A stretch of DNA of 64,000 nt, from the NCBI RefSeq assembly GCF_047511655.1, contig NC_133403.1, forward strand, positions 16,985,014-17,049,013, read 5' to 3'. Below are positions 1 to 13,949 of the stretch, piece after piece. Origin of the DNA: Castor canadensis. Its lineage: Eukaryota; Chordata; Mammalia; Rodentia; Castoridae. Every line of letters starts with the position of its first letter. Within the stretch, counting starts at the first letter, position 1. The notes under the pieces were generated by a model. The model was not told the DNA's origin, searched no databases, and was given only the letters and a program-made list of their open reading frames with translations. Position numbers and translations under genes: made by a program.

Positions 1-2900
1 ATTGTGTTCCTGTCCAAATTGGGCAAAACAGTTATTTCAAGGTCTGCCATGGCTGTATGTGGAGACTCTTTCAAGCACACTTAGCAGAAGGCATTTGTTT
101 CCATCCCCACACCTCCAAAACCCAACAAAACTCCTTTCTTTGAAATACCCTCTACTTCTGATATAAATCCCATGTTTGCTTCCCTAGGTTTAGGCTGATC
201 TGATGTCTAAGTGCTGTGCATAGATTTAAGTCTAGTTCACGCTTAGAATCTGAAGGCAGAAGAAAAGGATGGCAAACCAGCCCAGAGCCCTGTGATCACC
301 TTCTAATTCCTTTGGTCATGGCAGCATAGTCTGCACATAAAAAGTAGAATCCCCTAACTCTACTGTGCAGATAGTGGCCAAGTGGACCTACTGTACCTGC
401 CCAGATTCCTGATGCTAATCTTACCTGAGATGTCTTCGCCACAGCACAGGGGAAGTTTCTTTGAGCTTCTTCCTCCTTTGCTACACATACTGTCCTGGAT
501 GCTGGCCAGGTAGTAGCTTTCATCCCTTTCAAATTTCATGGGTTTTTATCCAACTGTGATGTCATAACAAAGGCTTTTCTGAATGGTTACACAGCATGGA
601 CACTTCCTTTATGGTTATTCCTGCTTCAGCTTACACAAACATGAGTGGCATTCCTGCGTGCCAGTTTTGGACAAGATCAGTGTTCTTTTCCAAGTTCCCC
701 AGTTAGCTTTGTGAAATTGAATAGTACTAAGTTGAACTGGGATAAAATATGAAACAAAAAATAAGAATCCACTGATTCCTGGTAGTAAACGTGTCAGGGA
801 CACCTAAAGCAACATCTGGTTTTATCATTGTACTTATATCTAACATTTATGTAAATATTAAAGTCCTAGTTTAGGCCAGTCCTAGTACAAGGGATGCATT
901 TTCTGCTTGGTTGGCTTTCTCAAGGTGAAGTTTAGCCCTTCAAATTTACATATTACAAATAATCTTCTGTGGTAAATGGCAGTGTGATCTTAAGCCAGTC
1001 TCAAAATTTCCACATAACTCACTACATACATTTCTCTTCAAAGTGGCTTTTGAATATGCACTTGATGCATTTTAATATTGCCATATTGTGGTTATTTCTC
1101 TTCTGCTGTATATTTTTCCTCTCAAATTTTTCACATTTGTAACCTCTGTGACAATACTACAATTGCGTGTATATTCTCATTTCATACTAATATTAACATT
1201 TTAAAAATAATATCATGTACATCTTTCTGAACATAAATATATTATGCATTTGTATAGTTACACTAGAATGTAAAGAAAGCATATAAGACTGATTTAGCAG
1301 GTTTGGAACCACTGCACAGTGCCTGTGAGATAACAAGTCAATAATTCAGTTATAAAAGATGTAAAAAGCCACATACTCAAAAAAATTTGTATAGATAAAT
1401 ATCTATGTAAATTGGTAATGAAATTTTGTGTTCAATGAAAAAGACCACTTCAGTTTGATGTAAAAATTACTTTGTATTGTAGTTTAAAAACTCCCCTTAT
1501 ATATTTAATTTTTGGAAGTTCTCTAGTCGTTTTGTAATTGTCAGACTACCTGAAAGCTTCTCAGATATTTACACATGCAAATTTGCATGTAAATATCCTC
1601 TATTCTTATTCCCAGAACTGATCATGACAAAACAAATTTCTCCTATGTCTTCATTTATGCAGGGCAAAGTAAATTAAATGTTTTCAACTGATGAATATTT
1701 TGAATGTAAATAATATCTTTATTAAAGAATTTACAATATTTCTACCTACAAATTCCATTAATGATGCACATTAGTCTCTGCTTTGAAATTTGTATCATAC
1801 TGTAACTTGACTTTATTAGAGTATTTATAAATTCACAAAGTAACAATTGACCCATTTACTTTGAGGGGATTAAAGGTAATCTTTATAAATTTTTGTGGCA
1901 GTAGCATTGTGTCCAGATGACTTACTATCAAAATTTGTGGTATATTCTGATATTTATTTGGAAAAGAGGCCTTTTCATACTCTAAAATCTCATATAAATA
2001 AGCTACATTCCAGTGTCTCCTCCTTTCAGACCCTGAAATTTGTTTGATGAGAGCACTGCACTTTAAATACAGTATCATTGTAAATTTCAAATAAGGGAAG
2101 AATATATATTTTTAGATTTTTAATTCATATGGAGGCAAATTGGTGACTCTATTAAACTGTCATTTCAAACTCCTTTGGAAACTTGTAAGTTTGTTCTTTC
2201 AGAATTTTATCACTGAGCTAGAAGAAATACAAAAAAGAGCAACAATTCAAACTTCTAACTCATCTTTCTCTGACTGTTCTCAAAACTTATTTCTACATGA
2301 AAGAATGTACAAAAAAATCTTGATTACTTCAGCTAGAGTGACTCTTACTTGGTCTTTTTTTACAAACCAGAATAGAATTACCTTTGTGTATTGTATGGCA
2401 TTTTAGATAATACACTAATAGTCAGTCATTTAATGTTGAGAGAGTGTCATATATTTGTGGGCATAGTATGTAAAAAAGAAAAGAAAATCACTTGGAGTAG
2501 CCTCTTTCACTCCCCAACAATGTAAGTTTTCCAGTCAATGAACAGAATGCTTTTCCATTTATTAAAAATATTCTTTTAATTTCATCAATCTTTTGAACCT
2601 TTCATTATACAAAGCTTTTCCTTCTTATTAAATTTATTTTTCAATATTTTTTCTTTTACAAGTATGTGTAAATTGAATTGTTTGATTATTTCTGTTTGGA
2701 CTAATTATTGTTAATGCACAGATATACAAGAGATTTTCTAAGGTTGTCTTGTGTCTCTTAGGTTTGCTGAATTCATTTAATATTTTTTCAATTTTATGTT
2801 TGAATTCCTTATAAGTTTCCAAATAAAATATCATGTCATCTGTGAATTATAAAAAATTATTTTTTCTCCTCTATATTTTTCTTAAATATTGTGATGTATT
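1..2900. other. AT-rich non-coding sequence, nothing recognised
   Basis: No gene, RNA or mobile element could be recognised here. The first 850 bases have moderate GC; from there the sequence is strongly AT-rich. The open frames are short (under 90 codons), AT-driven and without family resemblance. Ancient repeats too diverged to see by eye may be present. Confidence 0.5.
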
Positions 2901-5900
2901 TTAGGAATGAGTTCATTTTTAAATTACATTTTCATTTGTGTAAATCCTAACTTATTTGTGATTCTTTTCACAGATAGACTGTGGTGAACTTGCTTTTTTT
3001 ATAGTGTGATATCAGAAACTTCCTCAAAAATTTCCTTAAAAGTTTCCAAGTCAATTTCAAGTATAGAGTTTAGTAGTTTCAATATCTCTAATTATCAATT
3101 CCATATATTATATTTCTTGTTACATGTTTTAGATTTCTGAATAGTTTTGAGTTGATAATAGACTTTTGAAAGTTTCAGGATTGTATATCTAGATTTTGAT
3201 GCAGTATTTCAGAAGTAGGACTGATACCCTAACATTCTAGAAAAAAAAGGAAAAACTTCAAAATGTATAACAAAAACATCTTGAATAACTAATAACTAGG
3301 ATACCAATAGCTGGAAGTAATACTCAAATTTTCATGTGAATGATTTTGGTAATATGCAATGATCATCTACAAAGCAAAATATGATTGGAGAAGTGAATTA
3401 TTAGATTTTCCTAAAATGGTTTCTTAGAAAAAGACTAAGTAATATTAGAATTTGATGGACCTGAAGAATTCATAGGGAAATCCCTTAAGAAATGGAGCAC
3501 ATGCTTCAAACATCAGGATGGGCCAAGAATGGGGCATTACATTTTCAACTGAGTGACTATAGAAGTACACAAACCATATCAAAGAAAGAAGTACTTTCAG
3601 ATATTAAGTTATAAATTATCTTATTAATAAAGAATAAGAAAATTCATGAGGATTGAACATTAATATATTGGGAAGAATGCATGCAAACAGACCATATGAT
3701 AATTTGAGGAACATAGTAAACCAACAAGTAAATCTGAGAAACTTAGCATGTATTCAAAGCATCAGTATAATGATCCGTTTTTGAGCATTCTGTGGTACTT
3801 ACTTCATTTTCTGTCTTTGTACTTTCTGTATGATGCATTTCTTGTTGTGTAATTACAATATATTTTTATTTTATTTTTAATGTCATTTACATATGCTTTG
3901 CCTCTTAAGTTATACTTTATCATTTGTACATCTCAGATATCAAGAATGAGCTCATTCTGTCCCCTAAATCATGTGGTCTTCTTTGTTTGATTTCTCTTTT
4001 TCACATTTGGCACTCTCTCAAAATTCCAAATTGTTTTGTTTATCTTTGTGTACAAAGTACTTTAGAAATCACATAGGATTACCAAATAATATTCTACCCT
4101 TTATAGATTTTCTCATTTATCTTTAAATTCATTGTTAGCTTTTGAAAGTTAAATTGAATATTACTTACATTTAAAAATCTTTCTTATGAATATTGTGATG
4201 TGTGCTGCAGTAACTACTTAATGTATGTGATTTGGAAATTTTCCATTATATTACACTTTAATTTTGATGGTCTGGTTTTCAACAGTCTTTCTTAAATACT
4301 GTTTACTCTTTTATCTCTATTTTTACTTTTACTTTTTAATGGCAATATATTTTGTGCTATATTACAAGTATACCACATTTTGCTTGATTCAGTATTTAAA
4401 GCTACATGTACTATTAGTCTCAATCTTTAAGTTGACAGTGTGAACTCATTAAGACACTAGAAACCGGTGACTAACTTATTTGACTTTTTCATTGTGTGTT
4501 CCGAATCTTCCTGTAAATTATACATTTTCTTGGTAACATTAAAAAGTACTGTTCAGTAGCAATATTAGGCTGATGTGACTGTTTACCTTTTCAAGGTAAT
4601 ATATTTTTATTTTCTCTTGTTATGAGAGTTCAAATTCAGACTTTACTTTGATATTATAGTATGTCTGTCTATATGCATCATTCATTTTTCATTCTGATAC
4701 AATGTGACTTTTCTTGAATTTCCCCCTTTTTCAATAGAATTTTAGCAATTTATTTCAGCACTCTTAAATATATTCTCTTTATTTTCTGTTTCTTAAAATA
4801 TATTCATTTCTTAATCACAACACATATTTTACTGTTTCTAAAATTATCTTTTTGACTGATTTTATGTTTAATTTTGTATCTATCACTTTTTAAATCTATA
4901 ACATTGTAGTGTAATCCTGTCTGGGCCCTGTGAATATGTTCCCATGTTGGTTGACCTTTTCATTGTGAGGTCAGAACTCTATAAAAATCTTATGTTGAAT
5001 TTGTGAACTTCAATTACACAGTTTTTAAGAGCCAACTAGACCTGTCTGATAATTTATCCTTCATAGGGAAGATACTGTCTACCTATACTAGTTTTTATAC
5101 ATTTTTAATTTATCCATGAATTTTAGAATTTCATCAGAATATACCTTGGTCTATTTATATTCCCTTGATTATTACTGTAATGTTTTGTCAGGATAAAATT
5201 TATGTCTTCTGGAACCTTTTCAGGGTAATTGTATAGGTCTGTTTTTCAGCAGTCTTTCACATACATTTGTTACTACTTATTTGCTCCTCCATTTATTTAT
5301 AAATGCTCTTCTCAAAATGTATTTTGTTTTAAAAATTGGAATGCCTTTTGGGCATTTGATTTCATTTATTAATTAATTTTATTCACTTTATCTTTATATC
5401 CAAGAATGTGGTTCATTCTGGCACTGGTAACATGTACCCCTGTTGGTTGGCATCTTCATTGTGAGGTTAGATACTGTCACAATTCTATTGTCAGGGTGAC
5501 CTTCATGACAGCTCAGTAAGCTTCAGCTTATGCCAGTCTTATTACTCATCCTTTCCAGGTAAAATATTTTACAGAATTTTGTACATTGTCATGGAAAAAT
5601 AACTATTGCTTAAATGTTGAAGATCTAGTGTATGTAGGCTTGGTATGTTTCCTTTTTGATTATTTGGTTATTTGGTGAGGTAGTTTTTTAATACATATCT
5701 TTGTAAGTTATCTCCTTCTTTTATTTATTATAACTTTAATGATCTATTTTTCATCAGTGTCTCATGTGTACATTCCAGTATAACATTGTTTCTTCCAAGT
5801 TAATTATCTCTGTCTTCATATATTTTACTCTAATATATGAATATTTATGTTCTTCAACTTTATACTTTTAAATTGTGTAAGTCTTTTATAATCTTCAGTA

Positions 5901-6094
5901 AGTCAATCTGGTCTGAAGAATATGGTTTCATCACTCTTGGTTGTTTCATTGTGTGGTCAACAACTTCATCAAAATTCAACAGTGTTCTGTTTATAAACAC
6001 TATCTCCATTTTTTGCTTTTCTGTTTTTAACTCAGTTTGAACTCAGTATCTCCATTTGTGTGCTATACCACTTAATCCTCCACTTCAGCCCTTT

Positions 6095-6440
6095 ATAGTA
6101 GGGTTACATTTGAGATAGGGTCTCACTTTTTGCCTAGGCTGCCCTTAGCCAAGATTCTCCTATTTTACACTTTTTAACATTGCAGGAATTACAGGCTCCT
6201 GCCACAACTCCCAGATTTTATTGGCTGACATGGAGTCTCACAAATTCTTTTTTTTCCAGGGCTGTCCTGGAACTGTGATGCTCCCAATCTCAGTCTCATG
6301 AGTAGCTTGGGATTGCAGTACATGGTACTGTATCCTGCTCTTGGGTGAGATAGAATCTCATGAATTCCCTACCCAGTGTGGTCTCAAAGCCTCCCAAATA
6401 GGTAAGATTATAGGCATGAGCCACTGGCCCCCAACTATAA
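6095..6440 (-). mobile_element. SINE pair (B1-like / tRNA-derived), antisense
   Basis: Reads on the + strand as reversed Pol III SINE text: a GAGATAGGGTCTCAC block, an ATTACAGGCtcctGCCAC block, then a second GAGATAGAATCTCATG and a final ATTATAGGCATGAGCCACtGG block. These are the reverse complements of the usual 7SL-like A and B boxes. It interrupts the tandem array and explains one over-long spacing in it. Confidence 0.65.
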
Positions 6441-8666
6441 GTAAAGTCTTGAACAGGTATATATGACTAATCTATAAACTCAGTTTCCAGGGATCACATT
6501 TCTCCATATCCTGGGTATTTAGGGGATTCAACCTCATTCTTTTCAGAGATGCTATAGATCATATGTACATATTGCTATCTTTCAGAAGATTTTTGGTATG
6601 TAGTATGATATTTGTTTAGTGTATTCTGCACTTTTCTTCTTTTGTCAAATTTAATTTTAGTAGTCTTTTTTCAGCAGTATCTCATATATAGTCATGACTC
6701 TATTATTGCTCACTCCAATTTATTCTTCTGTGATATCTGTTACCACAGCATATTGAGACATGAGAATACACTCCTTTATGACTTTTGTTAGAATTTAATA
6801 TTCTGTTCTTGGAATGGGGAAGTGTGGCCATATTTGTTGCCTTTTTCATTGTGAACTTAGATTATTCCTCAATATTTTTCAAATTTCTGTTCACCTTCAT
6901 GTGTACAGTTTCAGTGAAATCTTAGATGAATCTTGTTATTCTTTTCTTACTTTTCCCTTTTTTCTGACTTTAGGGAGTTTACATTATATATGACTTTCAA
7001 AAAATCCAACAGTTTTTGTCCATGTATTTTTTTATTCCTATTATTATTTATCTGTTAATGGAATATTTGTTTGAATTACTTATTACATTCTGAAATTAGC
7101 TTTAACTCCAGTATTAATGGACTCTTTAAAAAACATATTCCTTTGTATATTTTGTATTTGTGATCGCTGTTTTCAAATTATTAATATTTTTCTATAATAA
7201 TCTTATATGTATTTTATGTCACAAGGTTGTTTATATTGTTCTTCTTAATTCTTATAAAATTGTATTCATTCATTGAATATAAAGTCACTCTCTGCCTAGG
7301 CAAAGCTAAATAATGTAAACATATGGCTTTCTTGGTTGATTTTTCATTGTGAAATCACAGTCCTCAAGCTTCTATCTGAATTGTCCTGGAAATGTTCATA
7401 TACCAATTGTTTCTTAGTCACCTTAAAGTAGTCTGATTATTCATCTTTTCCAAGTAAGACATTCTTGGGGCTTCTGACTTTATTGTTCACTTTGTTCTAA
7501 CAACTTATCCTGCAATATAGAATTTTTTGTCATTGTTTTTCTGAACCTTCCATAAAGACTTTGTGACATGGTTCAAATAGTCTCCCTGAGACATGATTGT
7601 TCTGGTTATTTGTCAAGGTTGCTTTATTGATTTGTGAGAATGGATGTTTTTCTTTTTTCCCTAAACATGCCTTGGATAATTATTCAATTTTATCACACAT
7701 ATGTACTAAACATTACAATTTTGCTGCTTCAGAAAATTTATTTTCCTCTTTGTTTAGTCTCTTTGTGTTTTTACAAAATTTGGAATGTATTTTAAGGACT
7801 TTCTTTTCAATTTATATTACCCTTTGCATAAAATTTTACTTATTTAGATTGGATAATTTTGGCCCAGTTAACCTGAACACCTTTAACATTGTGATGCCAG
7901 AAACACATTCAAAATTCTTTGTTTTCATTGTCACTTTTAGGAATACAGTGTTTAGAAGCCAACTGAAACCTTGGCAATATATTGCCTTTTCCATGTGGTA
8001 TATATTTGTTACATATTGTAGGTTTGTATGGCATTTTGAGTTAAGCCTAGACTCTTGAGAGTTTCATGAACATACATATACATTTAGAAATATTTTTTCA
8101 ACAAGATTATTTTGATATATGGAGGAGGGAAATTTATAAATATGTCTCTTCATGTGTTTTCATATCAATTTAACAGGTATTATTTCAGCACTGTCATGCA
8201 CATTTCTCAATACATTATTTCTCCATCCACATTATTGTCTTTCTTCACAGTATAACATTATATCTGAAAGCAGGTTTACTTTGATTTTCTTCTTTCTATC
8301 AGAGGTTCAGGGAAAATTTAGTGCTTTTAGACAATGTCCATGCCCTCATCTTCTAAAGAAATGTCTTTGTGAGTTCTCTCTTATGTTCAATTTGTAGTAT
8401 GTTCTGGTCATCTTCATGTTCAGTGAATAGAATTCACATTGTGTCTTTTTTGCAGATGCTGACTAGATTTTAACTGCATCCTTTTTTTGGAATTTTATCT
8501 AGATATTGGCATCTTTTAAAATTATTCAGACATGTAGTAACTGTTTTGTTATGCGTTCTGGGTTTTTTCTTCTTTTCTAAAATGTACCGGTAATTGTCCC
8601 TTTTGCAATTTTCCAATATGGTCACAATGCTTGTGACATTGTTTTTATGCCAGTATGTTGCAGAAT

Positions 8667-8776
8667 TGATTATGGATTTTTTTCAGTTTTCCTTAAAAAT
8701 ACATCAGTCTATTTATTCAGTTTGATTATGGATTTTTTCAGTTTTCCTTAAAAATACATCAGTCTATTTATTCAGT
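8667..8776. repeat. Direct tandem duplication of about 55 bp
   Basis: A block starting TGATTATGGATTTTTT and ending CTATTTATTCAG occurs twice back to back (from 8667 and from 8723). The only difference I see is one T in a homopolymer. It is much younger than the surrounding array. Confidence 0.9.
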
Positions 8777-9590
8777 TTCACCTCTCATATGTAATGTTAT
8801 TTTTTATTTGAAAATTTTCTCTTTTTATCTCTATAATTTCAATGTGTTTTTTCATAAATTGTGGAATGTATTTAAGAATAGGTTTCCTTTAAATTTATTT
8901 GTCTGTTTCTGTAATCTGTACTAGCATAGACAGGCAAGTCTTAGTTTAACTTTCCTGTGGCTATCATTATTTTATTTGTCATTGTGGTGTCAGACAATCC
9001 CTAAATGTTCTTTTTTGTTCTGTTAACCTTCATATACACAGTACTTAGCAGTCAGCTAAAACCATTCCATTAATTTATTTTCCATGTGTTATATATTTCT
9101 TACATTTTCTAGATGTCTATGGAGTTTTCTCTTTATTTGGATTTGTGAAAATTTATAGTGTTTGTCTGAGTTTAGGTATAACTTTTCTTCATTGTTACTC
9201 TGGTAAGCAGATGGTAATTTTAAAGTATGTATCTTTGGCTTCTTTTTTCCATTTTTGTGATGGAATGTATAAGGATTGTTATTCATGTAGTTCATTGCAC
9301 ACATCACAGTGTTTTATTGCTCTATCTACATTACCAACTTTTCAACACTTTCGTCACAGGATAATTTATAACTGAAGGTTGGTAATCAGTTTGTTATCTT
9401 TTCATTTCATTTTCTGTCTACATTTCTAGCTCTCTTGTGTGAATATTGATGATCTTAGGCTAGGCCGATCATAAAGCTTGGACCATGAGCTGAGTTCCTT
9501 TTGAGATGTTTTTGTGAATTCTCAGATTTTCTTAAATTCTTATATGTCCAGTTTATGTACAGGTCCATAGTGATAAATAAAAGCTAGGTT

Positions 9591-9622
9591 ATGGCAACCT
9601 GATAATATGGCAACCTGATAAT
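9591..9622. repeat. Exact 16 bp tandem duplication
   Basis: The 16-mer ATGGCAACCTGATAAT occurs twice in immediate succession, which fits a recent slippage event. Confidence 0.9.
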
Positions 9623-12129
9623 TCACATTTTCCAGTCAGTTTTTCTCTGGAGACACTGACTGGATTTTAATCCCTTCTCTTGTGAAAACTACAGTATATT
9701 CTATGTAGGTGTTGGCACATTTCTATAATGGTTATCTTGTCAGGTGTACCTAATTTTTAATTCATCCCTAGTGAATTTTTACTTCATTTTTAGAATATAG
9801 TGTTAAAGTCCCACGCCCTTCCAGTGGTTGTTAATTACTTCCCTTTCTATTATATTTTCTTTGAATTTGGTCCTTTTCTATCATTATCATACAAATGTAT
9901 TTTCTACCATGATAACTTTGTGTCTGTTTTCTTTGTGTGTATTAGTGTGAATTTCTACCCATCTCAATAAACATGTATCATATCCCAGTTTGGGCTTTCC
10001 TGCTACATGGAATTGTGTTCTTTCTATTCTATCCTTTTCAATCAGAGACCAAACTTTCTGCAATAGTCATGGGTTTCTTGTTAGAAAGTGAGCAGGGTGA
10101 AAGTCAACTTACTTTATTATGATTTTTCAAATTCTCAGGGAAAATATTGATTCCTTTTATGGATTGGGATGATTTAAATTTTTCTTTCTGATGAAAATTG
10201 AAATAGAATCTTTTCAATCTTATATCACATAATATTTTTATTTCTGTATATCTTTTATTTTAAAATTTTATTAATCTCAATGTTAAATATTCGTGTAATA
10301 TCAATATATTCTTCCTAAGAAGTGAAACATAATTTAAGAAGTTTCTTTCAAACTTTTATGTCCTTTTGTGGAAATCTTTTAGTTTAATTGGCTATTATTG
10401 GTGCTAGCAATCTATAGGCACCTTGAATTGTTTCTCACCAAAAAATGAGAAAATTTCTCATAATTCTATGTCATTTTCATAATCTTCACATACACATCAT
10501 TTACCAGTAAGCAGACACTACAAAAATACTTTTGCATATACTAAATATTTTGTTATTCTTTACACACTTTTATAGCATTTTGACTTTAGGCTGTTGAAAG
10601 TTCTAGGACTGTGACTAAATTTTGAATTAATCTCTCATATTTACCCTGTATTAATTTGTGTTTATGAATATATGTCTTCTGGGGGTTTTCTGTGTTGTGG
10701 GGATCAATTTCTTCATGATTATTAATGTGGTACTCTAATGTCTCCTTCTCAATATACAATTAACCCATGCAAATTATTGGATTTTAACTTAGTGTATCTT
10801 GATACTTTATAACAATTTCTGGAAGATTTTTCCTTTGATTTTGTCCGTATATTTGTATCAACACTTGGATGAAAATATCATGTGAGGTCAGGCCTGCTGA
10901 TGCTTGGAACATGTCCTCAACTTAGGAGATTTCCTTGTAAATTCTGATTCCCTCAAATATTAACATGGCATTAATCATTCTCACATGTACTGCAATTACA
11001 AACTTGGTTATGACCACTTGAAATTTTACCTTCTCCACTTAATTTTTCCTTTAAATATGCTCATTTGAGTTTAGCCAGATCTTTTTCTTCTGTTATTAGA
11101 GTATGTTATATCTTAGGTTTGGCATTTTTCTTAAGAAGTAAAATACGTGGCAGTGAGGTTTGTGTTCATACCTTCTAAAGTTTGATATATAATATCTAGG
11201 TTCAATTCATAATTTATTTAGTCCCTGATAATTACTTTTCCCACCACATAGACTACTTTGAAATTTGTCATTTTTTACTGTTTCTATATCAATGCATTTT
11301 CTACTGATAAAGACAAATATTTACTTTCTAGGATTTTCTATGAATTCCTATGTCTACAAACAAACTTTCTATGAGGGTCTTGTCCCCTACTGTCATGTAG
11401 AACTAAGGTCCATCTTTGCTGGGCTTTTCTTTCTGTGGTTTAAAGATCCTCCATATTCAAGATTTTCTGATAGCCTCTGTACACACAGTCTGAAAGGCAA
11501 CTTATTTCACTGTGATTTTGAACTCTTTAAGGGTTCTTTTCAATTATCTTCCTGTTGTTCAAATTGATCTTTCCTGTGAAAGTTAGAGTAGAGTTTACAT
11601 AGGTAGTGACATATTGATATTATGATTTTTTGTATATGTTACATTATTGATCAATCCATTTCATTTAATTTATCCCTAAATATGTAATGGTTACTTTTTT
11701 GTTTTTATCTGACAAATGTTGTTAATGTTATTTTTTCTCACTTCAAAATTTAATTTGTTTTCTATTTAATATCAATTTATGTTTCCAAAGTAGTGTAATG
11801 TATTTTGAGATGAGTTTTCTTTTAAAATTTGTGTTTCCAAGTTTGTAAAACAATTGATATTTTGGCAATTTATGGCGTAGGGAACTTGTGATCACCTTGA
11901 CTTTTCAATCAGTATGATGTCAGTAACTTCCTCACAATTCTATGTACTTTCCCTTACATAGGTGTTATCAGCCAGCTGACTCTAGTCCTATTGTATGCTT
12001 TCATAAAAGTGAGATTTGGTTGTAATTGATAGATGTTTACAGTATTTTGTATTGACCCTGGACCTTTGAACATTCTAGGAGCATACACCTATATATAACA
12101 TTTCTTCATGATTATTCTGGATTGTGGAG

Positions 12130-13310
12130 GGTCATTTTAACTATGTCTTTGGAAAGTGCTGGATGGTGATGTAAAATGTATTAAGAAAATCAGTAAGATC
12201 TTCCTGCTACCTTGTGTACTGCTGAATATAAAAGTGCATGCAATTGCTCTTTGTGTACTGTCTGTGAGCAAGAAAGTGAAGGGCCCATAATGAATGCAAA
12301 AGAATGAAGCATCAGAGTGAAAGGGAAAGAAAGTGAAAGGCCAAAGCATTAGGATAGGGCAGGTCCGAAATATCTTACTTTCATTTTTTCATAGGCATCT
12401 AGTGCCTGTGGTTCCTAACTGGATGAGCAGAAGTCCTTTCCCATTCCAAGGCTTGAAGAAGCAAACTTCTCTGAGCACTGTTGTAGCTCCTCACTCTGGG
12501 CACCACTTGCCTTGCATGCAGAAAACAAAGTACTGAGACACCAGTTTGATGCTGAACGACCCACAGGGTTGTCTCCAGAGGAGAGCAGTCCCAAATGTCA
12601 GTTTCTGTCATATTTTATTAAATGAATCATTGGATCTAAACATCGGTTTTCTATTCAGCAGAGCAGAAAGGCAAATTCAGTAACAAAGGTCTTTTCAAAA
12701 GTAAATATAGAAAAGACATCAGTACACATAGTTTCTTGAGGAGTTTTCTATGGCATTTACTGGTAGGCCACAGGACAATAATAGTTCAGTGCCTTTTAAG
12801 ATGTTGTGTGAAAAGTCCCAAGGACAAGAGAATTTGGCTGACTTTTCAGCTTTTCCTGCAAACCTGTCCCCAAGGCCTGCAGTTTCTCTAAACATATCCC
12901 AACATTTAAGGTTTACATCAACTTATTGAGCTCCAACTTGAGACTTAAGGAACAGGGAAGATGTAGCTATCCAACTTTTACAGACCAAGAACAGGAGTAG
13001 AATCTGATATTTACTTTGGCGTGCCTTCATCTTCTACTAAAATGCAATTATCCTGTAAAATTGTCCGCACTTAAGAGATAACCACAAAGATAACTAGTGA
13101 TTTATTTTTCTTTTTGCAAAATAAGGCTAGCATCCACACTTGTCCAAATTATCTAAAATAGTGCAGCAAGTAGAGTGATGGACTACATAGGCATTTTGTT
13201 GTTGTTAAGTCAGCTTTGTTAGAGTTTGTTTGGCTTGATTGTTGTATTTCTTCTCCAGACAGACGGTCTTGAATGTGTTCTTCCTCAGAATGTTTTACTT
13301 TCCTTTTTCT
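12130..13310. other. Unique sequence, nothing recognised
   Basis: The AT-rich array stops near 12.13 kb and base composition becomes ordinary. Overlapping 67-70 codon frames on both strands at 12.3-12.6 kb are shadows of each other. No gene, RNA or repeat is recognised. Confidence 0.4.
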
Positions 13311-13430
13311 GTTAATTTTTCTTTCCAGATAGGGTTGCTCTATGTAGCCCTGGCTATCCTCAAACTCACAATCCTTTTGCATAAAGCTCATAGGTGCTGG
13401 GATTATGAATACACAAATCCCCACTACATT
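13310..13430 (-). mobile_element. B1-like SINE, antisense
   Basis: Reversed B1 text: CCAGATAGGGTTGCTCTATG, TAGCCCTGGCTATCCTCAAA and GGTGCTGGGATTATG follow in the order expected of an antisense 7SL-derived B1. B1 is typical of rodents. The sequence from 13430 to 13950 holds nothing else I recognise. Confidence 0.8.
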
Positions 13431-13949
13431 CTGTTGTGTTGGAACTTCTAAAGAACAACCCCAGATTAGGCTTTCAAAATCTTCTCCTTGCGAGAAGCCT
13501 TGACAAGGAGTTGCCATCCAAATTTGCCCAGAACACCTAAGACTTTGGAGAATTCCATTATCTTCAGTGTCCTCAAACAATTTCTAAGATTGCCAGACCT
13601 TCCTTCCTGAAGACTGGGGAACCCTTAAAGCCATAAGCCACCTCAGGTTTTAATGGGATTTGAGGCTCTGTAATGTCAGCCTTCATTCTTTAAAGCTCTC
13701 TGGTCATATCTGATTAGACAAATATTTACAAATATGACATTCTAATGAATGTCTTGTTACAAAGAGACCAGATTGCTGTGAATTTATGGAAAAAACTCTA
13801 TTGCCAAGAAAGTAAGAATAGTCACAAATTATCCAAATCCTGGAAATAAGGGGGAGGAAAAGTAATTGCTTCATCTTTGTTCACAGAAGATATGATTTAC
13901 CAAATGGCCCTAATCCACAGATAGCACAATTCAAAACACATTAACAAAT

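Larger units (their letters stand above)
2900..12130. repeat. Diverged AT-rich tandem array, unidentified family
   Basis: A landmark of the form TTTTCATTGTGatgTCAgAA, followed by cttcctcaaaattct, a CTTCATataCACAGt block and an AGCCAactgaaacc block, recurs near 3005, 4000, 4480, 4955, 5450, 5945, 6845, 7345, 7895, 8975, 10430 and 11920. Spacing is about 480-550 bp on the left, allowing for a SINE of about 350 bp at 6.1-6.4 kb and double steps. It becomes about 1.1 and then 1.45-1.49 kb on the right, where a second landmark (TTGAAAGTTctAGGA-like) recurs near 3160, 8050, 10590 and 12070. The copies are heavily diverged. The array is satellite-like, not coding, and I cannot name the family. A chain of duplicated old L1-like fragments is an alternative. 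Confidence 0.55.

Noticed and set aside
7597..8058. 153-codon open frame on the + strand
   Set aside because: It lies in the AT-rich array, is Phe/Leu/Ser-rich as expected from T-rich DNA, and is not kept open in the other array units.
12317..12345. GAAAGGGAAAGAAAGTGAAA run resembling an interferon-response element
   Set aside because: No gene or promoter lies nearby, and purine runs like this are common in this window.
13149..13580. 143-codon minus-strand frame
   Set aside because: Part of it runs through an antisense B1 SINE, and the rest has no family resemblance.
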